Made by a program: the position numbers and the translations under genes. A stretch of DNA of 22,783 nt from PFL35 sp041550515 (GTDB lineage: Archaea > Thermoplasmatota > E2 > DHVEG-1): the NCBI GenBank assembly GCA_041550515.1, contig JBFEOQ010000028.1, forward strand, positions 1 through 22,783. The letters are read 5' to 3'. Below, piece by piece: positions 12,935 through 19,754 of the stretch. The first letter of the stretch is position 1. Each line of letters opens with the position of its first letter. Under the pieces are notes generated by a model, which searched no databases, was not told where the DNA came from, and saw only the letters and a list, made by a program, of their open reading frames with translations.

Positions 12935-13981
12935 TTATATTATTTGGTTTAACAGATTTTCCAAGAAAGCAAAACGATTAACGAGTTTTTTAAAAAGAAT
13001 ATTTGTTAAATGTTGTTTTGATTTTGTTGTTGTTAGTGAAATTTGTATTATATCAAAGTCATCTTGATTATTTTTATTAACTACTTTTATTTGACCAATG
13101 AATTCAGCATTTTTTTCTTTAGGAGAAACCAATGTAATGCTAATGGTTTTGGTACCATCTGAAGGTGTTAAATTTTCACCACTCATACAAGAAAATTCCC
13201 ATTCTCCCCAATTAGGATATTCGATAATATTCCAGCAAAGACAAGAACCGCAAAAACCGATATTTTCAATACTGATACTACCTGTTAATTTGCTATTTAC
13301 ACTTACATTATTCCATACAAGGTTTCCCTGACATGATAGATCCTCATGGGCATTTGGATCATTATATCCATAGGTTTTAAAACAAAAATCAGTGTCAAAA
13401 TGTTCATCATCATTCCAATTTATTTCATTCCATGTTTTACCATTATAATTAGAAATCATAGATTTTCCATCAGGATAGGGGTTATGATTACCAAAATACC
13501 AACCTATATAACGTTCACAAATAGAGCCTTCATTACAATGGCAGACTATGTAATAAATTTCATTTGGTTTTACAAAAATATCTTGAAAATCGAATGTTAT
13601 CCATTCTTTAGTTTTTATTTCATAACCTCTAATATATGTTTTAGTAAGATCCTTACGTTCTAAATCTTTCCTAATAGAAACTGTAAAATTACTATTTTCA
13701 ATGCCTTTTCTATTGACTAAAAGTTCTACACTTGATAAAATATTAAGAGATGGTTTAAATCCTTGTGCATAAAAATGTGCTTGATTTATACAAGCTACCG
13801 AACCACAATCCTCTGTTTGATATTGATCAAGTTCATCATCCAAAAATAAATTAAAAACCAAATTATTAGTATCGATATTTAACTCAATTTTTTCATTCTT
13901 TTTAGACATAACAGATATATAATTAGTTGATATCAAAACTAATGTCAAAATAATAACAATATACTTTTTCTTTATATACAT
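12935..13981 (-). CDS. Secreted two-domain beta-sandwich protein with C-terminal tail
   Basis: A 348-residue protein with an N-terminal signal segment (IVIILTLVLISTNYISVMS). Domain 1 (about 50-210) runs from DELDQYQTEDCG through SVELLVNRKG and KPNEIYYIVCHCNEG to DFCFKTYG, a jelly-roll-like adhesin or carbohydrate-binding-like pattern. Domain 2 (about 218-318) has LSCQGNLVWNNVSVNSKLTG, then SISIENIGFCGSCLCWNI and AEFIGQIKVVNKNNQDDFDI, a cell-surface Ig/BACON-like repeat seen in archaeal secretomes. Cysteines are plentiful. The end is a TKSK linker plus NRFAFLENLLNQII, the same tail as the protease. GGGAGG precedes the ATG. The role may be surface adhesion or substrate binding; domain names are from memory, not searched. 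Confidence 0.82.
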   Translation of the reverse strand: MYIKKKYIVIILTLVLISTNYISVMSKKNEKIELNIDTNNLVFNLFLDDELDQYQTEDCGSVACINQAHFYAQGFKPSLNILSSVELLVNRKGIENSNFTVSIRKDLERKDLTKTYIRGYEIKTKEWITFDFQDIFVKPNEIYYIVCHCNEGSICERYIGWYFGNHNPYPDGKSMISNYNGKTWNEINWNDDEHFDTDFCFKTYGYNDPNAHEDLSCQGNLVWNNVSVNSKLTGSISIENIGFCGSCLCWNIIEYPNWGEWEFSCMSGENLTPSDGTKTISITLVSPKEKNAEFIGQIKVVNKNNQDDFDIIQISLTTTKSKQHLTNILFKKLVNRFAFLENLLNQII

Positions 13982-14039
13982 ATTTTTCCTCCCAATAAAA
14001 AATTTAATAAATTATCTTGTTATAAAATTTTTTATAACA

Positions 14040-14089
14040 TATGCAACAAATTTTAATAAAAAAGATTTATAAACAACAAAATGTAAAAA
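14040..14089 (-). promoter_or_regulatory. Shared upstream element, copy 4 (348-residue protein gene)
   Basis: On the minus strand TTACATTTTGTTGTTTATAA, then a spacer and AAAATTTGTTGCATA, about 60-110 nt before the gene start. The two TTTGTTG cores in direct orientation are also present in copy 2. Confidence 0.45.
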
Positions 14090-14130
14090 TAATTTCACCA
14101 CTACATCACAAATCTACTTTAAATCTTTTT

Positions 14131-14316
14131 CTAATTCCCATTCTTTATCTCTTTAATATTTCTCTTTGAGATAAATCCACAATCAAAGAAATCTCCATCT
14201 ATGATACGTCCAATGATAACTCCTCTATTTATGACTTTCAGAGCTTCAAATGACTCTTGTCTGTTATCAGTATAAACCACAATAGAATTATGTATAATAT
14301 CACCATTTTTGTTTTT
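14131..14316 (-). pseudogene. Frameshifted 3' remnant of the zinc-ribbon gene
   Basis: A 61-codon open stretch without a start Met (GDIIHNSIVVYTDNRQESFE, then NRGVIIGRIIDGDFFDCGF, ending KEIKNGN) begins just after a stop and lies 20 nt beyond the end of the 119-residue zinc-ribbon ORF, on the same strand but in another frame. Codon use looks protein-like, with alternating beta residues. The simplest reading is that one longer gene was broken by a frameshift near 14320-14337. It may instead be an unrelated fragment. Confidence 0.4.
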
Positions 14317-14336
14317 CTAATCTTCCTTCTCATAGG

Positions 14337-14696
14337 TCATATCTTTATAGGTTGTGGTATATTTTCAGTAAATAATTCTTGTTTATGGTCATTTATAATC
14401 GTGATTTCTATTATATTTTTATGATAATCATTTGTATTTTCTGCATCTATGTCATATCCATATGTTTTCATAATGGATGTAACCGTGTTTTCAAAATTAT
14501 TCTTTATTGTCTTACCATCAATGTTAAGGGAATTGATGTTGGTTTGATTTGCAATGACAAACGTTCTCCATTGCTCTATGATTTTTTCTAGGTTTATAAA
14601 ACAGGATTTACAAATAATGTATTTCTTTCCAAGTATTGGATGTATGTACTTGCCTATAATACTTAATTCATTTCCACATTTTTTACAAATTTTCAT
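14337..14696 (-). CDS. Zinc-ribbon protein of unknown function, probably C-terminally broken
   Basis: A 119-residue ORF starting MKICKKCGNELSIIGKYIHP. Cys4/Cys7 and Cys29/Cys32 (KSCF) form a zinc-ribbon-like pair of knuckles. The rest is helical and polar with no recognised domain (NSLNIDGKTIKNNFENTVTS, then IIEITIINDHKQELF). A further protein-like open frame follows 20 nt downstream in a different frame, suggesting this is the 5' part of a damaged gene. There is no clear Shine-Dalgarno. It is divergent from the Lrp-like regulator to its right and lies inside the tRNA-Arg element. A DNA- or RNA-binding role is only a guess from the zinc ribbon. Confidence 0.55.
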   Translation of the reverse strand: MKICKKCGNELSIIGKYIHPILGKKYIICKSCFINLEKIIEQWRTFVIANQTNINSLNIDGKTIKNNFENTVTSIMKTYGYDIDAENTNDYHKNIIEITIINDHKQELFTENIPQPIKI

Positions 14697-14884
14697 TTAT
14701 TCCACTCCCGGAAAACCTACAGCATTGAAGGATAAGGCCATTTTGCCGAGGTGTATATCTTCCATATTTTTTGTCACCATATCTCACATCTGATAGCGTA
14801 TACATAATACCCCATTTCCAGATTTTTTCCGATAATTCTAAAATAAGAGAACACTGTTTACATTTCGGAGAAAAGGAGGATTAT

Positions 14885-15880
14885 ATGGTAAATTATGACC
14901 TTAAAGACAGAAAAATCCTTTATCAACTTGATTTAAATTGCAGACAGAGTAATGCCCAGATAGGTAAAAAAGTAGGATTGTCAAGAAAGGTTGTTGAATA
15001 TAGAATAAGTAAAATGGAGGAAGAAGAGGTTATAAAAAACTATTACACTGTTATTGATGCATATAAACTTGGATATATGTTCTACAGATTCTATATTAAT
15101 CTTCAGATTATCAGCAAAAAGAAGAAATTAGAGATTATAGAGCATTTTGCCAATTATAATAAAATTTCTACTGTAGCTACTATCAAAGGTATCTATGATT
15201 TGGTTATTGTATTCTGGGTTGATGACATCGCTGAATTTTTTAATTTCTGGAAAAAGAGCTTAAAACAATATGGTAATCTCTTTTCTGAAAGACATTTTTC
15301 TTTATATATCCATGGTCGAGGATATCCACTATCTTTTTTACTTTACAATGAAATGGATAAAATAGAACCTATCCGAGTAGATAGATTTGGTATCATAGAT
15401 AACATAAAGATTGATGAGGTTGATTATAAATTGTTAAATGAGATTGCTTTGAAAGCTCGTATTACCTCTGTTGATTTATCTCATGTTCTCGGATGTTCTT
15501 CACAAAATGTGATATATCGAATGGATAAATTAGAAAAGAATGGATTGATACAATCATTTCGAACTGCTGTTGATTTTTCCCTATTTGGATTCAAATATTA
15601 CAAAGTAAATATTAAATTAAAAGATTATAGTAAACGTATGGAAATTGTTAAACAATTAGAACAAAGTCCATTTATCAACTACTTCAGTGCTTCTCTAGGG
15701 TTATGTGACTTGGAATTTGAATTCATTGTAAGAGATACAGATCATCTGATAGATATTATGGAGGAGGTAAGTGATAAATTCCCTGACTCAATTCTTAATT
15801 ATGATTATTATTCAGATATTAAAAATTACAAGGAATCTTTTTTGCCTGAATTAACTGAAAAGAATTTCAACAAAACCTAA
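14885..15880 (+). CDS. Double Lrp/AsnC-type transcriptional regulator
   Basis: A 331-residue protein from the ATG at 14885, chosen because AAAGGAGG lies just upstream; a longer in-frame reading from 14771 lacks such a signal. It consists of two Lrp/AsnC-like halves. HTH 1 is KDRKILYQLDLNCRQSNAQI with GLSRKVVEYRISKMEEE (about 6-45), followed by an alpha/beta RAM-like region. HTH 2 is DEVDYKLLNEIALKARITSV with SSQNVIYRMDKLEKNGLI (about 178-225), followed by a second RAM-like region. Lrp family members sense amino acids and bind as oligomers; the duplicated form would act as a built-in dimer. It is the only rightward gene in the tRNA-Arg element and could control the cargo through the shared upstream elements (inference). 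Confidence 0.85.
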   Translation: MVNYDLKDRKILYQLDLNCRQSNAQIGKKVGLSRKVVEYRISKMEEEEVIKNYYTVIDAYKLGYMFYRFYINLQIISKKKKLEIIEHFANYNKISTVATIKGIYDLVIVFWVDDIAEFFNFWKKSLKQYGNLFSERHFSLYIHGRGYPLSFLLYNEMDKIEPIRVDRFGIIDNIKIDEVDYKLLNEIALKARITSVDLSHVLGCSSQNVIYRMDKLEKNGLIQSFRTAVDFSLFGFKYYKVNIKLKDYSKRMEIVKQLEQSPFINYFSASLGLCDLEFEFIVRDTDHLIDIMEEVSDKFPDSILNYDYYSDIKNYKESFLPELTEKNFNKT

Positions 15881-15898
15881 TTTATAAACAAAATGAAA

Positions 15899-15926
15899 AA
15901 ACACTATAAAATAAAAAAAAGTGTTT
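15899..15926. terminator. Hairpin between convergent genes
   Basis: Inverted repeat AAACACT (15899-15905) and AGTGTTT (15920-15926) with a 14-nt A-rich loop lies between the Lrp-like gene and the convergent secreted-protein gene, overlapping the latter's stop codon. Modest stem, plausible bidirectional terminator. Confidence 0.35.
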
Positions 15927-16545
15927 AGAGTTTAATTAATCTGTTTAAAATTGGAAATATATTTATTAGTTCAGTTATAAAATCAAAAATATTTATTTTA
16001 GATTTTGATTTATCAACGATTGTCCTAAATGCATAATCCCAATTTGGTGCTCTACTTGATCCACCTTGAGGATACGGATCTCCATATGCTCCACTCCATG
16101 CATATTCAGAACCAAGCTCACATTCTACTACAATAAAATATTTTTCTCCGCGTTTAAGTTCAATATCAGGCAAATTAACTGTTAACCAATATTGTACATT
16201 CAGAGCATATAACGCTGCATCTACAGATGTAAAAGATATCTGAGTCCCAAGAGGTTTATCAATTGATATCTTTAATGGAGGTGATCCACCATAATAACAA
16301 CCTATATGCAATTGTATTTCCTCAAGAGTTTTTCCTTGATTAACAAATTCTTGATAATGTGGAACTCCAGCTGATAACCAATCTATCTCAGTTGTAATAG
16401 ATTGATTTTGATCAATTATACCTGGTGATAAACTATGATAAATTTGTGAACCCTGAATTCCAAATTGATCAGAACTACTAATCGATGGTAATACTACAAT
16501 TGAAATCAATAGCATCATAACAAAAATTCCAACTATTTTCTTCAT
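15925..16545 (-). CDS. Secreted jelly-roll-like protein with C-terminal tail
   Basis: A 206-residue protein. The signal peptide (MKKIVGIFVMMLLISIVVLP, cleaved near SSS at 22-25) closely matches that of the protease. The mature part resembles domain 1 of the 348-residue protein: QEFVNQGKTLEEIQLHIGCY, then LKRGEKYFIVVECELG, GAYGDPYPQGGSS and WDYAFRTI correspond to KPNEIYYIVCHC, GNHNPYPDGKS and DFCFKTYG there. It ends with a DKSKSK linker and a divergent tail (ELINIFPILNRLIKL) that keeps the FP-x-L core. GGAGG precedes the ATG. It is probably a surface or extracellular binding protein and a paralogue of the other cargo proteins. It is the last intact cargo gene before the int(C) remnant. Confidence 0.8.
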   Translation of the reverse strand: MKKIVGIFVMMLLISIVVLPSISSSDQFGIQGSQIYHSLSPGIIDQNQSITTEIDWLSAGVPHYQEFVNQGKTLEEIQLHIGCYYGGSPPLKISIDKPLGTQISFTSVDAALYALNVQYWLTVNLPDIELKRGEKYFIVVECELGSEYAWSGAYGDPYPQGGSSRAPNWDYAFRTIVDKSKSKINIFDFITELINIFPILNRLIKL

Positions 16546-16653
16546 AATATACCTCCTCCTCAGGTAAATACATATTTGATTTAAAGTATTTAAAAACTAT
16601 GACATTAATTATCACATAATGACGAACTAATATAATTGATCAAATCTTGAATG

Positions 16654-16674
16654 TTATATTTGGTTTAGTATTTT
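16654..16674 (-). pseudogene. Orphan fragment of secretion-tail coding sequence
   Basis: On the minus strand, AAAATACTAAACCAAATATAA encodes KILNQI-stop, matching the end of the protease gene at 9325 nearly base for base. No ORF precedes it: a stop lies directly in front. It looks like the last codons of a lost secreted-protein gene. Confidence 0.45.
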
Positions 16675-16735
16675 TTATTTAGAATTTATCCAGATTCATA
16701 ACTATCTAAAATATATCTATTTATATGCCCTTTTT

Positions 16736-16966
16736 CTATTTTTTGCAATAGAATACTTCTTTTGCAAGTGTTTTATCTTCATCTATTGGACAACCCACAT
16801 ATGTTAAATAATTCTCAAGAGTAACTTTTACAATATAAAGCCACTTATCTGAAATTCTATTTATACTGCGAAGTTTAAGGAATTTACCCAATTCAGTTCT
16901 ACCTGATAACTTTCGCTCTTTGTAGCCTTCGGAGCCAGTTACGAGAGTTCGAATTCATCTAGGTTC
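16736..16966 (-). pseudogene. C-terminal fragment of the split integrase, int(C), degenerate and truncated
   Basis: Reading leftward from the degenerate tRNA copy gives EPR-stop-IRTLVTGSEG, the same frame as the end of int(N) (EPRGIRTPVTGSEG). It then continues as YKERKLSGRTELGKFLKL, SINRISDKWLYIVKVTLENY and LTYVGCPIDEDKTL before a stop at 16736. The part after the att site has the helical pattern of a tyrosine-recombinase core-binding (SAM-like) domain. The catalytic domain with its Arg/His/Tyr residues is absent, and a TGA has arisen inside the att copy. So this is a dead remnant. The integrase identity rests on frame continuity plus resemblance to archaeal integrases recalled from memory. 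Confidence 0.68.
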
Positions 16967-16967
16967 G
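16925..16967 (+). repeat. Degenerate copy of the tRNA-Arg 3' half (att, right)
   Basis: The 43-nt copy begins GCCTTCGGAGCC and ends AGGTTCG, 36/43 identical to 8991-9033 with no gaps. Six of the seven differences are transitions. They break the T stem, and no tRNA 5' half precedes it, so it is not a functional tRNA. Confidence 0.8.
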
Positions 16968-17153
16968 TTTTTTAAAAATTATTTCATGATTTTGACCTTA
17001 TTCCAATATGTTAAAATTACAGGAAATATTTAAATATAAAAAAAATCAAAGTATAACTTAAAGAGGTCTGGTAAAATAATAATTTTTTTCCTTTCATCTT
17101 TCCCATCCACCCTCCAGATCTCACCATCATCTCTCCAAAAAAATAAAGAAGAT

Positions 17154-17171
17154 ATAGTAAAATTCTACTAT
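17154..17171 (-). terminator. Possible terminator hairpin after sepF
   Basis: ATAGTA (17154-17159) and TACTAT (17166-17171) form a 6-bp stem with a 6-nt loop, 28 nt past the sepF stop. The arms can be extended loosely by flanking AGAAGAT/ATTCTTCT. The stem is weak. Confidence 0.25.
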
Positions 17172-17198
17172 TTATTTATATTCTTCTAAAAAATTAAT

Positions 17199-17567
17199 TT
17201 AAGCAAATTTCCCACGTAGCTTTCTTCTCTCAACTTTAACATTTGAAGGAGAGACAATCATAAGGTTGTTTCCTATACCTGCGATATCACCATTTATTTC
17301 TTTTGCAAGTTTTTTAAGATCGCTAGTTATTCTTTTTAAAATCACTTCTTCTTCAGCAATTGGTGAAAAATCAAGAATAAGTACATTACCGCCATAAACA
17401 TAATCTGAAAATTCTTTTAAATCCTCATAACGTTGTATTTCACCGACACGGACAAACATATTTGCAGTTTCTGCTCCACCACTAGATTCGACATATTTTT
17501 CTAAATCAACGTAACCTTCAACATCACCAGACTTTTTATCCCCAAAAATCTTATTAACAATTCCCAT
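17199..17567 (-). CDS. sepF: Archaeal SepF-like cell-division protein
   Basis: A 122-residue protein from the ATG at 17567. The TTG at 17579 would lie directly against the AGGAG, whereas the ATG is 12 nt after it, so the ATG is preferred. The N-terminus MGIVNKIFGDK can form the amphipathic membrane-targeting helix of SepF. The core follows: MFVRVGEIQRYEDLKEFSDY, then GGNVLILDFSPIAEEE and INGDIAGIGNNLMIVSPSNV. In archaea SepF anchors FtsZ to the membrane at the division site. A TATA box (GTTTATAAAG, minus strand near 17619-17628) lies about 55 nt upstream. It is the first chromosomal gene to the right of the element. Confidence 0.92.
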   Translation of the reverse strand: MGIVNKIFGDKKSGDVEGYVDLEKYVESSGGAETANMFVRVGEIQRYEDLKEFSDYVYGGNVLILDFSPIAEEEVILKRITSDLKKLAKEINGDIAGIGNNLMIVSPSNVKVERRKLRGKFA

Positions 17568-17616
17568 AACAACTTTCAACTCCTAAGCGTTTTACTCACG
17601 AACAATATATATAATT

Positions 17617-17630
17617 CTCTTTATAAACTT
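17617..17630 (-). promoter_or_regulatory. TATA box of sepF
   Basis: On the minus strand AAGTTTATAAAGAG matches the archaeal TATA consensus. A start about 25 nt on leaves a short leader containing the AGGAG of sepF. Confidence 0.5.
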
Positions 17631-17755
17631 TTGGCGACAAAAACCTGAAATTTATTTGATAATAAAATATATAAAAAATTAACAAAAAAATAAAATTATA
17701 ATTTGATTTGTATATAGAACGTTTAGTATTGTTAGTTTAATAAAATTGTTTTTAA

Positions 17756-18259
17756 TTAAAAAAAATTATCACTTTTAAGAAAATCCCATAGATTATCACC
17801 AATATAATGAAAAATAGCAATAGCTTTACCTTTTTCTTTTTGTATCATACCCGCACCGGTTACTAGTGCAATACCTACTGCTAATGGTTTTTTATTTTTT
17901 TCATCACGTATCCATACTATATCATCAGGTTGAATATCTTTATCAGCATCAACAATTCCAGGATTCATAACATCTGCACCATTTGTAACAAATTTTATCG
18001 CACCCATATCAACCGTTACATACTTATTGCTAGGTTTATACTTATACAACCCAATAATCGTGAAAACAAGTCTATCATTATATAACATAAAATACGGTCT
18101 ATGATCTATAAAAACAAATTCAGTATTTTTGTAATAACCTATTTCAACAACTGAATCAAAATTAAAAAAACTAGAATTAAAATCATTTTTTAACCGATCA
18201 ATAATCTTATGCACTTCTTTTTTTTTGATTCTATGACGATTTTTAATTTTAAATTCCAT
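17756..18259 (-). CDS. PUA-domain RNA-binding protein (archaeal MCT-1-like)
   Basis: A 167-residue protein with an N-terminal pre-PUA region (about 1-75, basic at the very start, KNRHRIKKKEVHKI) and a C-terminal PUA domain (about 78-155). The PUA domain has the hallmark VTVDMGAIKFVTNGADVMNP, GIVDADKDIQPDDIVWI, and a late PLAVGIALV strand. The layout matches archaeal PUA proteins related to eukaryotic MCT-1/DENR-partner proteins, which bind RNA and the small ribosomal subunit. Function in archaea is not settled. It starts at ATG 18259 with no strong Shine-Dalgarno and is divergent from the Lsm gene. Confidence 0.88.
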   Translation of the reverse strand: MEFKIKNRHRIKKKEVHKIIDRLKNDFNSSFFNFDSVVEIGYYKNTEFVFIDHRPYFMLYNDRLVFTIIGLYKYKPSNKYVTVDMGAIKFVTNGADVMNPGIVDADKDIQPDDIVWIRDEKNKKPLAVGIALVTGAGMIQKEKGKAIAIFHYIGDNLWDFLKSDNFF

Positions 18260-18322
18260 AATTTATGTTAATTACAAAGGTGTTTAATAAAAATTTTATT
18301 TTTCTTTTATAGTCGCCCAAAC

Positions 18323-18359
18323 TGTTATAAATAAGAAGTATATTTCGTGGTTTCAAGGT
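18323..18359 (+). promoter_or_regulatory. Promoter and RBS of the Lsm-L37e pair
   Basis: GTTATAAATAAG (about 18324-18335) is a good archaeal TATA box. AAGGT at 18355-18359 lies seven bases before the Lsm ATG. Confidence 0.5.
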
Positions 18360-18366
18360 ATACAAA

Positions 18367-18585
18367 ATGGAAAAGCCACTAAAAATATTGCATTCAAGTC
18401 TTAACAAACGTGTAATAGTTGAGCTTAGAGGGGGAAGAGGATATCATGGTACTTTAGATGGTTATGATGTTCCCCATATGAATCTTGTACTAAAAAATGC
18501 TGAAGAAAAAATTGAAGGTAAAGAAAATATTAAACATGGCACAATAATAGTAAGGGGAGATAATATAATATATGTCTCACCATGA
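18367..18585 (+). CDS. Sm-like (LSm) RNA-binding protein
   Basis: A 72-residue Lsm protein with the Sm1 motif (KRVIVELRGGRGYHGTLDGY, DVPHMNLVLKNAEE) and Sm2 motif (HGTIIVRGDNIIYVS). These archaeal proteins form heptameric rings that bind U-rich RNA and are linked to RNA processing and tRNA/small-RNA metabolism. Start is supported by AAGGT seven bases upstream. L37e follows 25 nt later on the same strand, a conserved archaeal gene pair. Confidence 0.96.
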   Translation: MEKPLKILHSSLNKRVIVELRGGRGYHGTLDGYDVPHMNLVLKNAEEKIEGKENIKHGTIIVRGDNIIYVSP

Positions 18586-18610
18586 AAAATATATTAAAGG
18601 TTGATAAACT

Positions 18611-18775
18611 ATGTCAAAAGGAACTCCTTCAAAAAAGGGCGGTAAAAGAGTACATACTATATGTAGAAGATGTGGAAAACATGCCTATCATATCCAAAAA
18701 AGAGTATGTGCTTCTTGTGGTTTTGGAAAATTTGCCAAAATCAGAAAATACAACTGGGCTAGAACAAAAAACTAA
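18611..18775 (+). CDS. rpl37e: 50S ribosomal protein L37e
   Basis: A 54-residue protein starting MSKGTPSKKGGKRVHTICRR. It has a zinc ribbon with CRRCG and CASCG pairs (Cys18/Cys21 and Cys33/Cys36) and the basic end FAKIRKYNWARTKN. L37e is an archaeal/eukaryal large-subunit zinc protein that binds deep in 23S rRNA. AAAGGTTGA lies about ten bases before the ATG. It is co-directional with and just behind the Lsm gene. Normal length. Confidence 0.97.
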   Translation: MSKGTPSKKGGKRVHTICRRCGKHAYHIQKRVCASCGFGKFAKIRKYNWARTKN

Positions 18776-18872
18776 AAATAAAAATTATTTTGAATTATAC
18801 TATATTTTTGAAATATTCTAATTTAATCTATTATTAAAACCTAAATATTAGAACTATAATGCCTTGATATAA

Positions 18873-19607
18873 ATGACAAAAGATAAATGTAAATATTATT
18901 GCTATAAGAAGATCCATAAAAAAACAATGAATTCTATAAAAAATATGGATAAGTTAGAGCTTGTAATATTTGACATGGATGGTGTATTAACAGATATTTA
19001 TAGCTCATGGAAATATGTTCATAATTATTTTAATTCTTCGAACGAAAAGTCGGTAGAAGCATATCTTAAAGGACAAATTGATGATATGGAATTTATTAGA
19101 AGAGATGTCAACTTATGGCAGGAAGAGGGTAAACCAATAAAAAAAGAAAAATTAGCTGAGATTCTTGCAGATGTTCCCATTATGAAAGGAGCAGAAAAAT
19201 GTATAAGTTTTTTGAAAGAAAAAGGTATTAAAACCGCAATAGTTAGTGCGGGTCTTGATATTCTTGCAGAAAGAGTTGGTAATGAACTAGGGATTGATAA
19301 AATTTTTTCGAATGGCATTAAAACTGATAATGAAGGTAATTTAACTAATGAAGGAATTTTAAATGTTAAATTAATGTATAAAAATGAAGCTATTAAAAAA
19401 TTAGCTGAATATTTAAATATACCTTTAAATAGAATAGCAGCAGTTGGCAATTCCTGTTTTGATATCACAATGTTTGAAATATGTGGTGTTGGAATTGCTT
19501 TTAATCCAGATGATGAGTGTACAATTAAATATGCCAATTATACGATTAAGATTAAAGATTTATCATTAATATTAAAGATTTTAGAAAAGTATTGTAGAAA
19601 TTATTGA
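18873..19607 (+). CDS. HAD-superfamily phosphatase, phosphoserine-phosphatase-like
   Basis: The 244-residue reading contains a HAD fold. Motif I is VIFDMDGVLTD (D34 nucleophile, D36), a helical cap covers about 45-115, motif II is TAIVSAGLDILAERV, a motif III Lys lies in the KLMYKNEAIKKLAE region, and motif IV is AAVGNSCFDITMFEICGVGI. This is the SerB-like branch, so a small phosphorylated metabolite such as phosphoserine is plausible, but the substrate is unproven. The motif IV sequence has NSCFD where GDGxxD is typical, so the first acidic position is replaced. The start is uncertain: ATGs at 18873, 18927 and 18945 are in frame with no Shine-Dalgarno. The family normally begins close to motif I, which favours 18945; a TATA-like ctaaatatta near 18841 would suit leaderless initiation at 18873. 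Confidence 0.82.
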   Translation: MTKDKCKYYCYKKIHKKTMNSIKNMDKLELVIFDMDGVLTDIYSSWKYVHNYFNSSNEKSVEAYLKGQIDDMEFIRRDVNLWQEEGKPIKKEKLAEILADVPIMKGAEKCISFLKEKGIKTAIVSAGLDILAERVGNELGIDKIFSNGIKTDNEGNLTNEGILNVKLMYKNEAIKKLAEYLNIPLNRIAAVGNSCFDITMFEICGVGIAFNPDDECTIKYANYTIKIKDLSLILKILEKYCRNY

Positions 19608-19754
19608 ATTTTTAAGTTTTAGTTTTACAAAAAATATTTTCTTTTGAAAATTTTTTAAAATAAATCATTTATTTACTTTTTTAAAATAGAGATTTTTAAA
19701 TAATGGAAAGATATTACGAATGTTAACAATTAACAATTATAAGGAGTGAGATTT

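Larger units (their letters stand above)
9034..16967. mobile_element. Decayed tRNA-Arg-integrated element (SSV-type), about 7.9 kb
   Basis: Direct repeats of the tRNA-Arg 3' half bound the segment: the intact copy at 8991-9033 and a degenerate one at 16925-16967. Minus-strand ORFs at both ends read through the repeat in the same frame, as expected for an integrase gene split by integration (int(N) left, int(C) right). The int(C) piece has an internal stop and lacks the catalytic half, so the element looks immobile by itself. Cargo is mostly secreted proteins, a transporter and a regulator, with no replication or capsid genes recognised. The flanks return to ordinary chromosomal genes (pilus operon left, sepF right). 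Boundaries depend on the repeat interpretation. Confidence 0.68.

Noticed and set aside
14740..14752. A 13-nt exact match (ATTTTGCCGAGGT) to the sequence at the 5' end of tRNA-Phe
   Set aside because: It stops after the acceptor stem, lies at no visible element boundary and is too short to build on, though the match is longer than expected by chance.
14771..14884. N-terminal extension of the Lrp-like regulator
   Set aside because: The in-frame reading from 14771 lacks a Shine-Dalgarno and does not resemble Lrp, whereas the ATG at 14885 follows AAAGGAGG and starts directly before the first HTH.
16925..16967. A second tRNA-Arg gene
   Set aside because: Only the 3' half is present, the T stem is broken by substitutions, and the bases before it do not form an acceptor, D arm or complete anticodon arm. 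It is treated as a degenerate att copy.
16968..17198. A gene between the right att copy and sepF
   Set aside because: Only AT-rich sequence, a pyrimidine-rich patch (17090-17140) and a weak hairpin were found; no convincing ORF or RNA.
19025..19537. A leftward ORF of 170 codons
   Set aside because: It is fully antisense to the HAD phosphatase, whose motifs are clear; the reverse reading shows no recognisable domain.
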